Shown: piece by piece, positions 1 through 8,291 of the stretch
Numbering within the stretch: position 1 is the stretch's first letter
How the letters are laid out: each line of letters opens with the position of its first letter
NCBI RefSeq assembly: GCF_014650995.1
Contig: NZ_BMWA01000006.1
Location: 1 to 64,000 of the forward strand
DNA length: 64,000 nucleotides
Origin: Streptomyces viridiviolaceus
GTDB taxonomy: Bacteria > Actinomycetota > Actinomycetes > Streptomycetales > Streptomycetaceae
Direction: 5' to 3'
The notes under the pieces: generated by a model
What the model saw: the letters and a program-made list of their open reading frames with translations, nothing else
The model's database searches: none
Told to the model about the DNA's origin: nothing
Made by a program: the position numbers and the translations under genes

Positions 1-267
1 GCGTTTCCCTTTCCGGCGGTTCCGACTCTATCAGATCCTTTCGGGCTCTGATTCCCCGTCAGAGGGGGTTGTCTTCGGCTTCTCGGCTTTCGCCCGTCGG
101 CCTTTCGACATTCACTACGTTAGCTGATTTCTCCGGCGACTCGTAATCGAGTCTCGCGAGTTCGAATTCGGACATGCAGGCACACCGAAAACGCCCCCGC
201 TGAGGGGAAACCGTAGGTAGTGGGTTGGCCGCTTCCGGCTGCAGGCGAATTGCCGTACCCGGTTCAA
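1..267 (-). promoter_or_regulatory. rRNA operon leader region, possible extra promoters
   Basis: No protein gene is credible here. Read on the minus strand it resembles the 5' leader of Streptomyces rrn operons, including a CTGATAGAGTCGG segment near the window edge. It contains a perfect 6-bp inverted repeat, GACTCG/CGAGTC, at 138-153. A possible second promoter, TTACGA (146-141) with TAACGT (122-117) at 18-bp spacing, is weak. Such operons usually carry several promoters in tandem; the internal ones are inferred. Confidence 0.6.
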
Positions 268-310
268 GCGGCTCGGGCTACATTACGCGCCTCGCAGGGG
301 CGAGTCAACC
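268..310 (-). promoter_or_regulatory. Ribosomal RNA operon promoter (upstream-most)
   Basis: On the minus strand a TTGACT -35 box (308-303) and a TAATGT -10 box (285-280) are separated by exactly 17 bases, a near-ideal principal-sigma promoter. It points left into a leader that I recognise from memory as typical of Streptomyces 16S rRNA operons. The rRNA genes themselves lie outside the window. Confidence 0.8.
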
Positions 311-946
311 TCGGCGGCGCCTCGGCACGTGGGCCCGGTACGGGCTCACCGTGGGGTCGTCGGCGACCCAGTAACGCCACGGGTGGACGCCGCCGTCCCC
401 GGCCACGCCGGTGCGCGGGCCGTTGCGTACCTGGTCAGCAGGGACGGGGGTTCCGGTCAGGATGCGCAGGGGGGTGTCCCCGGAGGCGCAGGCGTCGGTG
501 CCGTTCAGGACGCGGTCCACGTCGAGGGCGGTGGCCAGACGGGCGGGACCTTTGGCCAGTTCCTTGTCATTGCGGGCCGAGAGTCGACGGGTGCGAGCCT
601 GCTCGGCTCCCTCGATGATCTCGCCGGCGCGGAGCAGCACGGCACTCGCCCTGCCCTCCGGGCCGCACACCAGGTTCATGCAGAACCACATGCCGTAGGT
701 GAAGTAGACGTACACGTGGCCGGGGGGACCGAACATCACGTCGTTGCGGGCCGTGCGACCGCGGTAGGCGTGGGAGCCGGGATCGTTCGGACCGTCGTAG
801 GCCTCGACCTCCGTCAGGCGGAGCGCGATCGGACCGTCCGGGGTGGTGCGTACGAGGATGCGGCCCAGGAGGTCGGGGGCCACCTCGAGGACGGGGCGGT
901 CGAAGAAGTCCCTGGGCAGGGGCGTACGGTCGGGGCTCGCGATCAT
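305..946 (-). CDS. DNA-3-methyladenine glycosylase (AAG/MPG family)
   Basis: This 213-residue protein matches the alkyladenine DNA glycosylase family, which removes alkylated purines in base excision repair. The motif [19 protein letters not shown] near residues 40-60 carries the expected catalytic glutamate region, and [14 protein letters not shown] follows at about residue 90. Length fits bacterial members of about 200 residues. The ATG at 946 starts the conserved part; the frame stays open further upstream, but that stretch is antisense to the next gene. A TACGCT box 8 bases upstream and no clear Shine-Dalgarno suggest a leaderless message. Its TGA stop lies inside the -35 box of the downstream rRNA promoter. 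Confidence 0.9.
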   Translation of the reverse strand: MIASPDRTPLPRDFFDRPVLEVAPDLLGRILVRTTPDGPIALRLTEVEAYDGPNDPGSHAYRGRTARNDVMFGPPGHVYVYFTYGMWFCMNLVCGPEGRASAVLLRAGEIIEGAEQARTRRLSARNDKELAKGPARLATALDVDRVLNGTDACASGDTPLRILTGTPVPADQVRNGPRTGVAGDGGVHPWRYWVADDPTVSPYRAHVPRRRRG

Positions 947-1093
947 GCCGTCCGAGCGTAACGCAGGCGGCTGGAATCCAGGGTGGCAAGGCGGGCACCC
1001 GCCTTGCCGGGGTGAGGGGCGTGGAACCGGCCACGGCCGGATCGCGTTTGTAGGGATCAAGGGTTCACACGCAAAGCCTGGAGAGGGAGAGAC

Positions 1094-1876
1094 ATGCCGT
1101 TCAAGAAGCTGCTCGCGAGCCTGGGAGCCGGCGGGGCTTCGGTCGAGACCGTGCTGAGTGAGGTCAACGTCGTTCCGGGCGGTGTCGTCCAGGGTGAGGT
1201 GCGGATCCAGGGAGGTTCCGTCGACCAGCAGATCGAGGCTCTGTCGGTCGGGCTGCAGGCCAAGGTCGAGGTGGAGAGCGGCGACCAGGAGTACAAGCAG
1301 GACATCGAGTTCACGAAGCAGCGGCTCGGGGGTGCCTTCGAGCTGAAGGCGGGCGCCGTGCACGCGGTGCAGTTCGGGCTGGAGATCCCCTGGGAGACGC
1401 CGGTCACGATGATCGACGGGCAGGCGCTGCGCGGGATGAACATCGGGGTGACCACCGAGCTGGAGATCGCCCGGGCTGTGGACTCCGGTGACCTGGACCC
1501 GATCAACGTGCACCCGCTGCCGGCGCAGAAGGCGATCCTGGACGCGTTCATCCAGCTGGGCTTCCGCTTCAAGAGCGCGGACATGGAGCGCGGCCACATC
1601 CGGGGCACCCGGCAGAAGCTGCCCTTCTACCAGGAGATCGAGTTCCTCCCGCCGCAGCAGTACCGGGGTCTCAACCAGGTCGAGCTGAGCTTCGTGGCCG
1701 ACGAGCAGGCGATGGACGTCGTCCTGGAGATGGACAAGAAGCCGGGGCTCTTCAGCGAGGGCAGCGACACGTTCCGGTCGTTCAAGGTGGGGCTGAACGA
1801 CTACCAGGGGACCGACTGGACGGCGTACCTCAACCAGTGGCTGTCCGAGGTCGGCAGCAGGCGCAACTGGTTCTAG
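1094..1876 (+). CDS. Spo0M-like sporulation-control protein
   Basis: The 260-residue product belongs to the SpoOM family, cytosolic arrestin-like beta-sandwich proteins first known from Bacillus Spo0M. Visible support is the N-terminal [14 protein letters not shown], the [18 protein letters not shown] strand region and the C-terminal half with [19 protein letters not shown] and [12 protein letters not shown], all family-like, at a normal family length of about 260. A purine-rich GGAGAGGGAGAG ribosome site precedes the ATG. The biochemical role is not settled; a link to morphological development is inferred from the family name and the host lineage. Confidence 0.85.
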   Translation: MPFKKLLASLGAGGASVETVLSEVNVVPGGVVQGEVRIQGGSVDQQIEALSVGLQAKVEVESGDQEYKQDIEFTKQRLGGAFELKAGAVHAVQFGLEIPWETPVTMIDGQALRGMNIGVTTELEIARAVDSGDLDPINVHPLPAQKAILDAFIQLGFRFKSADMERGHIRGTRQKLPFYQEIEFLPPQQYRGLNQVELSFVADEQAMDVVLEMDKKPGLFSEGSDTFRSFKVGLNDYQGTDWTAYLNQWLSEVGSRRNWF

Positions 1877-1916
1877 GCTCGGGTACCTCTGCACCACACG
1901 ATCAGGAGGTACCGAG

Positions 1917-2456
1917 GTGACCGAGCTCAAGCGGCGTCCGCTCCCCCATGACTTCCACCCGCCCGTGCCGTCGTTCACGGTCACGAGCGAGGACGTCCAG
2001 GAAGGGGCGACCCTCAAGGACGCTCAGGTCTACGCGGGCGGCAACACCTCACCGCAGCTGCGGTGGGAGGGTTTCCCGGCCGAGACCAAGAGCTTCGCCG
2101 TGACGTGCTACGACCCGGACGCCCCGACGGGAAGCGGGTTCTGGCACTGGGTGGTGTTCGACATCCCCGCCTCGGTGACCGAGCTGCCGGTGGGCGCGGG
2201 CAGCGGCAAGTTCGAGGGTCTGCCGGAGGGTGCCGTCCAGGTGCGCAACGACTACGGCACCAAGGACTTCGGCGGTGCCGCGCCGCCCGCCGGGGACGGA
2301 CCGCACCGGTACGTCTTCACGGTGTACGCCGTGGACCAGGAGAAGCTGGGCCCGGACGCCGAGGCCACTCCGGCGTTCGTCGGCTTCAATCTGCGGTTCC
2401 ACACGATCGCGCGCGCCCATCTGATCGGTGAGTACGAGGTGCCCGCCGAGGGCTGA
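1917..2456 (+). CDS. YbhB/YbcL-type PEBP (Raf-kinase-inhibitor-like) protein
   Basis: A 179-residue phosphatidylethanolamine-binding-protein family member. The anion-pocket motifs are present: CYDPDAP near residue 62 and GDGPHRYVF near residue 125, with GNTSPQLRW and [10 protein letters not shown] between the expected strands. There is no signal peptide, so it should be cytosolic; the ligand is unknown. The GTG start at 1917 is fixed by an AGGAGGT ribosome site seven bases upstream. It sits 40 bases after the Spo0M-like gene and is followed by a strong terminator, so the two may share a transcript. Confidence 0.9.
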   Translation: MTELKRRPLPHDFHPPVPSFTVTSEDVQEGATLKDAQVYAGGNTSPQLRWEGFPAETKSFAVTCYDPDAPTGSGFWHWVVFDIPASVTELPVGAGSGKFEGLPEGAVQVRNDYGTKDFGGAAPPAGDGPHRYVFTVYAVDQEKLGPDAEATPAFVGFNLRFHTIARAHLIGEYEVPAEG

Positions 2457-2482
2457 GTGTTCCGAGCGTTCATGGAACGTTT

Positions 2483-2524
2483 GCCCGCCCCTGGTCTTGG
2501 AATGGATCAGGGGCGGGCATTTTT
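2483..2524 (+). terminator. Rho-independent terminator
   Basis: A perfect 11-bp stem, GCCCGCCCCTG (2483-2493) with CAGGGGCGGGC (2508-2518), is followed directly by ATTTTT. It closes the transcript of the PEBP gene. Confidence 0.9.
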
Positions 2525-2655
2525 GTTGCCGGGGGTGGTGGGGGAACGTCCCCTCCAGGAGCAGCAGATATTGCGTTGTCCATCTCGGCGTGCCCGGCCA
2601 GAGTTGATCCCAGCCCGCCAGGGGGTGGGCCGGTGCACACGGGAGGTGGGCTGGT

Positions 2656-3162
2656 ATGCGGGACACGCTGGTACTGAACGCGAGCTTCGAGCCGTTGTCG
2701 ACGGTGACGCTGAATCGAGCCGTCGTTCTGGTGCTCCAGGACAAGGCCGTCGTCGAGCAGGCCCACCCCGAACTGCGGATGCGCGGAGCCGCGGTCGACA
2801 TACCGGCGCCCCGGGTGATCAGACTGTGCCAGTACGTACGCGTGCCGTTCCGAAGACGTGCCCCGTGGTCGAGGCGGGGTGTGCTGGTCAGGGACCGGCA
2901 CCGGTGCGCGTACTGCGGCAGGCGGGCGACGACGGTGGACCACGTGGTGCCGCGGTCGCACGGCGGGCAGGACACGTGGCTGAACACGGTCGCCTCGTGT
3001 GCGGAGGACAATCACCGCAAGGCGAACCGGACCCCCGAGCAGGCCGACATGCCGCTGCTGCGGCAGCCGTTCGAGCCGACGCCTGCCGACGCGATGTTGC
3101 TGGCGCTGGGGCAGGACGACTTCGACGCACTGCCGGAGTGGCTCGCGCAGTCGGCGGCTTAG
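2656..3162 (+). CDS. HNH endonuclease
   Basis: The 168-residue protein has an HNH nuclease core in its second half. CAYCG at about residue 84 gives the first zinc cysteine pair, TVDHVVPRSHGG follows with the catalytic histidine, and WLNTVASCAEDNHRKAN completes the motif. The N-terminal 75 residues (LVLNASFEPL) match the conserved front end of this common actinobacterial HNH group. A GGGAGGT site precedes the ATG at 2656. It is a stand-alone gene between two strong hairpins, with no methylase nearby, so a restriction role is unlikely; a housekeeping role is possible but unproven. Confidence 0.85.
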   Translation: MRDTLVLNASFEPLSTVTLNRAVVLVLQDKAVVEQAHPELRMRGAAVDIPAPRVIRLCQYVRVPFRRRAPWSRRGVLVRDRHRCAYCGRRATTVDHVVPRSHGGQDTWLNTVASCAEDNHRKANRTPEQADMPLLRQPFEPTPADAMLLALGQDDFDALPEWLAQSAA

Positions 3163-3222
3163 CCGGGTACGGGAACGGGGCTCACCTCCAGGTGGAGGTG
3201 AGCCCCGTTCCCGTACCCGGCT
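3161..3222. terminator. Bidirectional terminator, 30-bp perfect hairpin
   Basis: The left arm (3161-3190) and the right arm (3193-3222) are perfectly complementary over 30 bases with only two bases between them. The hairpin fills the whole gap between two convergent genes and begins inside the stop codon of the HNH gene. There is no T-run, as is common in Streptomyces. Confidence 0.85.
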
Positions 3223-3223
3223 C

Positions 3224-4186
3224 TCAGTCGATGGACGGCTTCTCGCGGCGTTCCTGGGCCGGGACGCCGCCGTGGCCCGCGGTGCTGCCGCCGCTTGCCG
3301 AACCGCCGCCCATCGGGCCGAAGTTGCCGATGGCGCCGGACAGGCCCTTGAGGGCGTCGCCGATCTCGCTGGGCACGATCCAGAGCTTGTTGGCGTCGCC
3401 TTCGGCGATCTTCGGGAGCATCTGGAGGTACTGGTAGGAGAGCAGCTTCTGGTCCGGGTCGCCGGCGTGGATGGACTCGAAGACCGTGCGGATGGCCTGG
3501 GCCTCGCCCTCGGCACGCAGGGCGGCGGCCTTGGCCTCACCCTCGGCACGCAGGATCTGGGACTGCTTCTCGCCCTCGGCGCGCAGGATCTCGGACTGCC
3601 GGACACCTTCGGCCTGGAGGATCGCGGCGCGCTTGTCGCGGTCGGCGCGCATCTGCTTCTCCATCGAGTCCTGGATGGAGGTGGGCGGTTCGATGGCCTT
3701 GAGCTCGACGCGGTTGACGCGGATGCCCCACTTGCCGGTGGCCTCGTCGAGGACGCCGCGCAGGGCCGCGTTGATCTCCTCGCGGGAGGTCAGGGTCCGC
3801 TCCAGGTCCATGCCGCCGATGATGTTGCGCAGGGTGGTGACGGTGAGCTGCTCGATGGCCTGGATGTAGCTGGCGACTTCGTAGGTCGCGGCGCGGGCGT
3901 CGGTCACCTGGTAGTAGATGACGGTGTCGATGTTGACGACCAGGTTGTCCTGGGTGATGACCGGCTGCGGCGGGAAGGGGACGACCTGCTCGCGCAGGTC
4001 GATGCGGTTGCGGATGGTGTCGATGAAGGGGACCACGATGTTGAGGCCCGCGTTCAGGGTCCGCGTGTAGCGGCCGAAGCGCTCCACGATGGCGGCGCTC
4101 GCCTGGGGGATGACTTGGATGGTCTTGATCAGGGCGATGAAGACCAACACCACCAGGATGATCAAGACGATGATGACCGGTTCCAT
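3224..4186 (-). CDS. SPFH/band 7 (stomatin-like, QmcA-type) membrane protein
   Basis: A 320-residue membrane scaffold protein of the SPFH superfamily. Residues 2-22 form a single hydrophobic anchor, followed by the band 7 domain (AAIVERFGRYTRTLNAGLN to about residue 185) and a coiled coil made of short repeats of the type ILRAEGEKQSQ (residues 190-235). The C-terminus is Gly/Ser-rich. Members oligomerise into membrane microdomains and influence membrane proteases. The neighbouring NfeD gene, upstream on the same strand with a 147-base gap, is the usual partner of such proteins, so the two probably act together. Confidence 0.92.
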   Translation of the reverse strand: MEPVIIVLIILVVLVFIALIKTIQVIPQASAAIVERFGRYTRTLNAGLNIVVPFIDTIRNRIDLREQVVPFPPQPVITQDNLVVNIDTVIYYQVTDARAATYEVASYIQAIEQLTVTTLRNIIGGMDLERTLTSREEINAALRGVLDEATGKWGIRVNRVELKAIEPPTSIQDSMEKQMRADRDKRAAILQAEGVRQSEILRAEGEKQSQILRAEGEAKAAALRAEGEAQAIRTVFESIHAGDPDQKLLSYQYLQMLPKIAEGDANKLWIVPSEIGDALKGLSGAIGNFGPMGGGSASGGSTAGHGGVPAQERREKPSID

Positions 4187-4333
4187 CGTCGTTCCCGTAC
4201 CCTTCTCCGCCTCGGCGCTTTCGGCAGAACCTTGATGACTGCAGATCTTACGGCTGTTGAAGATCTTGCTGGTCGAGTCTGACAGACCGTCGCGTACCTC
4301 GGGGGGCGTTCGCTTCAGTTGCGGTGGGCGCGG

Positions 4334-4765
4334 TCACATGATGATGGCGGTGGCCCCCTCGATGTCCACGACGTCCACTTCCTGGCCCACTTCGTAGGCG
4401 CGGCCGGTGTCGAGGGTCCGTGCCGACCAGACCTCCCCGGCGAGTTTGATCCGGCCGCCGGAGGCGTCGACACGCTCCAGAACGACGGCCTGCCTGCCTT
4501 TCAACGCGTCGACGCCGGTGGCGAGTCGGGGCCGTTGGGAGCGGTGCCGGGCCGCGACGGGCCGTACGACGGCGATGAGCGCGACCGAGACGATGACGAA
4601 GACGAGGAGCTGGACGACGAGGCCGGCACCGACCCCGGAGGCGATGGCGGCGGCGACCGCGCCGACGGCGAGCATCCCGAACTCCGGCATCGCGGTCACG
4701 ACGAGCGGGATTCCGAGCGCTGCCGCGGCGACGAGCCACCACACCCATGCGTCGATGTCGTTCAC
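4334..4765 (-). CDS. NfeD-like membrane protein
   Basis: The 143-residue protein has three to four hydrophobic segments in its first 70 residues and a soluble C-terminal OB-fold of the NfeD type (LKGRQAVVLERVDASGG to DVVDIEGATAIIM). It is the short NfeD form without the ClpP-like protease domain. NfeD proteins partner SPFH proteins, and an SPFH gene lies just downstream on the same strand. The start is GTG at 4765: a TACCAT box lies exactly six bases upstream and no Shine-Dalgarno is visible, consistent with a leaderless mRNA. Confidence 0.88.
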   Translation of the reverse strand: MNDIDAWVWWLVAAAALGIPLVVTAMPEFGMLAVGAVAAAIASGVGAGLVVQLLVFVIVSVALIAVVRPVAARHRSQRPRLATGVDALKGRQAVVLERVDASGGRIKLAGEVWSARTLDTGRAYEVGQEVDVVDIEGATAIIM

Positions 4766-4818
4766 ATGGTCATGGTAGGTGCGGGAGACGTGCCGGGACA
4801 GGGCGCACCGGGGGCCGG

Positions 4819-5616
<798 letters not shown>

Positions 5617-5765
5617 GAGCGCGTTGTCTCCCCTTGCAGTGTGGCCGGTCTCGGCTGACGCGTACGCCTGTGGCTCGGGCCGCCGCCGGTGGGCGCAGCC
5701 CTCTAGGAAATCTACGCCACCGGTCGGCTTCGGCGTTCCATCGGTCCGGTCCTTAGGGTGGGAGC

Positions 5766-6554
5766 ATGCTCACGGAACCACGTGCAGGACGCCTTGCCGC
5801 TTGGGGAAATGCCCTTATTGCCGGACTTGTCTCGCCGGATGACGCCGTGCTCGCGATCGTCGGCGAGGACGCGGTGCACCGGGTGGAGGGGCTGCCGGGT
5901 GAACCGGCGCCGGTCGGTCTCACGCTGGCCCTGGGCCGGCTGCGGACGCTGGGGGCGACCGGGCTGCGGGTGGCGCTGCCCGCGCCCGGGCATCCGCTGG
6001 GGCTGAGCGGGCCGCCGGAGTTCAACGCGCGGGCGCTGGAGGCGGAGGAGGCCGTGGTCTGTCACGGTGCCGCGTTCGGGCTGGTGCCGGAGGTGTACGA
6101 GGCCGGGCCCGAGGGTGATGTGCATGTCGAGGTCGTGTGGCACTGCCTGCCGGTGCGGGAGGCGCCGCCCGCCGACGTGCCGTCGCTCGGGGAGGCCGAG
6201 CGGGAGCTGGCGGAGGCGCTCCGGGAGGCGACCGAGGTGCTGACGCGGCTGGACGTGGCCGGGTCGGGGCCGGTGGCCGAGGCGGCGATCGCCGCGTACC
6301 GGGCCCGGGCGGAGCGGGGGCGGGAGGTGCTGGCGCCGGGGTATCCGCCGCGTGCGGTGCGGGTGCTGGAGCTGGCGCAGCGGGTGGGGGCGTTGATCTC
6401 GCTGGCGTACGAGAACGGGCACGGGGGTGCGGTGAGCGCGTCCGAGATGGCGGCGCGGGGGGCTGCGCTGCGGCCGGTGGAGAGGACGGCTCGGCGGGCG
6501 CAGGTCGCGGCGTACAACTCCGTTGTGGAGGAGCGGGAGCGGGGGGTGCGGTGA
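5766..6554 (+). CDS. Conserved hypothetical protein
   Basis: I do not recognise a named family for this 262-residue protein. It is soluble, without signal or membrane segment. The first half has alternating hydrophobic strands (AVLAIVGEDAVHRVEG, VGLTLALGRLRTLGATGLRVALP) and the second half is helical and Glu/Arg-rich. Codon use is typical of a real Streptomyces gene. A TAGGGT box ends exactly six bases before the ATG, fitting a leaderless transcript, although GGGAGC could also act as a weak ribosome site. It is divergent from the ABC ATPase gene at 5616. Confidence 0.7.
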   Translation: MLTEPRAGRLAAWGNALIAGLVSPDDAVLAIVGEDAVHRVEGLPGEPAPVGLTLALGRLRTLGATGLRVALPAPGHPLGLSGPPEFNARALEAEEAVVCHGAAFGLVPEVYEAGPEGDVHVEVVWHCLPVREAPPADVPSLGEAERELAEALREATEVLTRLDVAGSGPVAEAAIAAYRARAERGREVLAPGYPPRAVRVLELAQRVGALISLAYENGHGGAVSASEMAARGAALRPVERTARRAQVAAYNSVVEERERGVR

Positions 6555-6827
6555 CGTCCCTTGGTTGGGGTGGGGGTTCGTCGGGGCGGTGACGTGTCTC
6601 GGCAGGGGAACCGGCGTTCGGGCGGGGCGGGGGTGGGTCCCGCTGCCCGGCGCCGGCGGGGTGCCGCCGCGCCCACCCGTGCCGCCCCAGGCGGCACGAC
6701 TGCCCGCGGTGACGGCGGGGCGCGTGCCCTTGGTTGTGGCGGTGCGATGGTCCACGGTTACCGCAGGGCGCGTACGCACGGTTGCGGCGGGGCACGCGTA
6801 CTCGCGGTTTACGGCAGGCGCCCGACT
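6555..6827. other. Gene-free stretch with degenerate repeat-like sequence
   Basis: No credible gene is seen. The later part (from about 6708) contains degenerate blocks of the kind GCGGTGACGGCGGGGCGCGTG and GTTACCGCAGGGCGCGTACG, which look like decayed copies of the 48-bp unit that follows. Long overlapping frames on the minus strand are compositional and lack any recognisable domain. Confidence 0.55.
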
Positions 6828-7125
6828 GCGGTGACGGCAAGGAGCGTGTTGACGCTTGCGGCGGCACGGAGGCGCGCGGTGACGGCAAGGAGCGTGCTCA
6901 CGCTTGCGGCGGCACTGAGGCGCGCGGTGACGGCAACGGGCGTGCTCACGCTTGCTCACGCTTGCGGCAGCACGGAGGCCCGCGGTGACCGCAACGGGCG
7001 TGCTCACGCTTGCGGCAGCACGGAGGCCCGCGGTGACCGCAACGGGCGTGCTCGCGCTTGCGGCAGCACGGAGGCCCGCGGTGACCGCAACGGGCGTGCT
7101 CGCGCTTGCGGCAGCACGGAGGCGC
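6828..7125 (+). repeat. 48-bp tandem repeat array, six units
   Basis: Six head-to-tail units begin with GCGGTGAC(G/C)GCAA at 6828, 6876, 6924, 6982, 7030 and 7078. Five are exactly 48 bp; the third is 58 bp because of an internal 10-bp duplication (GCTCACGCTT). The last three differ from one another at only one or two bases, so the array has recently expanded. It lies between a hypothetical gene and chpE, and I find no convincing coding frame across it. Confidence 0.9.
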
Positions 7126-7187
7126 GCCGTTGCGGCAGGGTGCGTGTCCGCGGTCGGGGTGGGTGATGCATGTGGTCGGGGTGGTAC

Positions 7188-7229
7188 GTGACCGGCCTCC
7201 CGGGTGGGGGCCCGGGAGGCCGTGGTCAC
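7188..7229 (-). terminator. Terminator of chpE
   Basis: A 12-bp perfect stem, CGGCCTCCCGGG (7193-7204) and CCCGGGAGGCCG (7211-7222), is extended by GTGACC and GGTCAC outside it. It lies just downstream of the chpE stop codon. Confidence 0.75.
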
Positions 7230-7249
7230 CTACCGCTCGCCGACCGGAG

Positions 7250-7495
7250 TCAGTCGTTGACGCCGAGGTTGCCGAAGGCGGGGTTCAGCAGGCCGATGAC
7301 GTTCACGCTGTTGCCCACGGCGTTCACCGGGATGTGCACCGGCACCTGGACGACGTTGCCGGAGGCGACGCCGGGGGAGCCGACGGCCTTGCCGTGGGCG
7401 GCCGCGCCGTCGGTGGCGGAGGCCATGCCCGCGCCGGCGGCGAGCAGCCCGCCGGCCACCATCGTCACGGCCGCTGCCTTCTTCAGGTTCTTCAC
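7250..7495 (-). CDS. chpE: Short chaplin ChpE
   Basis: An 81-residue secreted chaplin. Residues 1-27 are a signal peptide (KKAAAVTMVAGGLLAAGAGMASA), leaving a mature protein of about 54 residues with one chaplin domain: HGKAVGSPGVASGN, then VVQVPVHIPVNAVGNSVNVIG, cut here for brevity. The domain has no cysteine, the hallmark that separates ChpE from the other short chaplins. Chaplins assemble into amyloid-like surfactant films on aerial hyphae and spores. The start is GTG at 7495, set by the ribosome site AAGGAGGG at 7510-7503. The gene lies 154 bases after a NarL-type regulator gene on the same strand and has its own hairpin terminator. Confidence 0.95.
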   Translation of the reverse strand: MKNLKKAAAVTMVAGGLLAAGAGMASATDGAAAHGKAVGSPGVASGNVVQVPVHIPVNAVGNSVNVIGLLNPAFGNLGVND

Positions 7496-7649
7496 TTACA
7501 AGCCCTCCTTGCGATCGCCGCGGCAGTCGCCGCAGCACGCACTGGAGAACGGCCGGGCGCGACGGAGGATGCGCCATGTGGGGGACATTCCCACGACGGT
7601 ATGAATCTCGGATCGGAACGGAACCGTCCGGGTTGCCACTGCGTACCGG

Positions 7650-8291
7650 TCAGCCGGTCACTCCGTGGCGCACGGCCCAGAGGGCGGCCTGGGTGCGGTC
7701 CGCGAGGTCGAGCTTCATCAGGATGTTCGAGACGTGGGTCTTGACGGTCTTCTCCGAGAGCACCAGCGCACGGGCGATCTCCCGGTTGGAGCGGCCGTCC
7801 GCTATCAGGCCCAGCACCTCGCGCTCCCGTTCGGTCAGGGAACCGGCTCTGCCCTGACCGGAGTTGTTCTCCTCCTGCGACAGCAGGGCCCCGGCGACCT
7901 CGGGCTGGAGCAGGATGTGCCCGGCGTGGACGGAGCGGATGGCGCCCGCCAGCGCGTCGGGGTCGACGTCCTTGTACACATAGCCGGCGGCGCCCGCCCG
8001 CAGGGCCGGGACCACCGTGCGCTGCTCGGTGAAGCTGGTGACGACCAGCACGCGCGCGGGGTTGTCCAGCTCTCGCAGTCTGCGCAGCGCGTCGACGCCG
8101 TCCATGTTCGGCATCTTGACGTCCATGAGGATCACGTCGGGCCTCAGTTCCCCGGCGCGCTCCACTCCCTCGGCGCCGTCCGCCGCCTCCCCCACGACCT
8201 CTATGTCGTCCTGCACCTCCAGGAACGTGCGCAGCCCCCGGCGGACGACCTGGTGGTCGTCGACGAGCAGCACCTTGATTGCGTCAGCCAC
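7650..8291 (-). CDS. NarL/LuxR-family response regulator
   Basis: The 213-residue regulator has a receiver domain (KVLLVDDHQVVRRGLRTFLE, phospho-acceptor Asp in VILMDVKMPNMDG near residue 56, VVTSF, lysine in YVYKDVD) and a C-terminal LuxR-type helix-turn-helix (LTEREREVLGLIADGRSNREIA). It is the output partner of the kinase encoded just upstream: the kinase stop codon and this GTG start overlap by 8 bases, implying coupled translation. Its targets are unknown. The chaplin gene downstream may be coincidental. Confidence 0.93.
   Translation of the reverse strand: MADAIKVLLVDDHQVVRRGLRTFLEVQDDIEVVGEAADGAEGVERAGELRPDVILMDVKMPNMDGVDALRRLRELDNPARVLVVTSFTEQRTVVPALRAGAAGYVYKDVDPDALAGAIRSVHAGHILLQPEVAGALLSQEENNSGQGRAGSLTEREREVLGLIADGRSNREIARALVLSEKTVKTHVSNILMKLDLADRTQAALWAVRHGVTG

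Noticed and set aside
947..2017. Long minus-strand extension of the glycosylase frame, antisense to the Spo0M-like and PEBP genes
   Set aside because: It is the mirror frame of a GC-rich gene; the recognisable glycosylase starts at 946 and nothing upstream resembles a domain.
2656..3162. Restriction-modification or homing-endonuclease system around the HNH gene
   Set aside because: There is no methyltransferase, intron or intein boundary, and the gene sits neatly between housekeeping neighbours.
6828..7125. CRISPR array
   Set aside because: The 48-bp units are contiguous, with no unique spacers between them and no cas genes in the window.
5712..7229. 505-codon minus-strand frame across the hypothetical gene and the 48-bp repeat
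   Set aside because: Its sequence is Arg/Pro/His-rich low complexity without any domain, and it mirrors the plus-strand gene at 5766.
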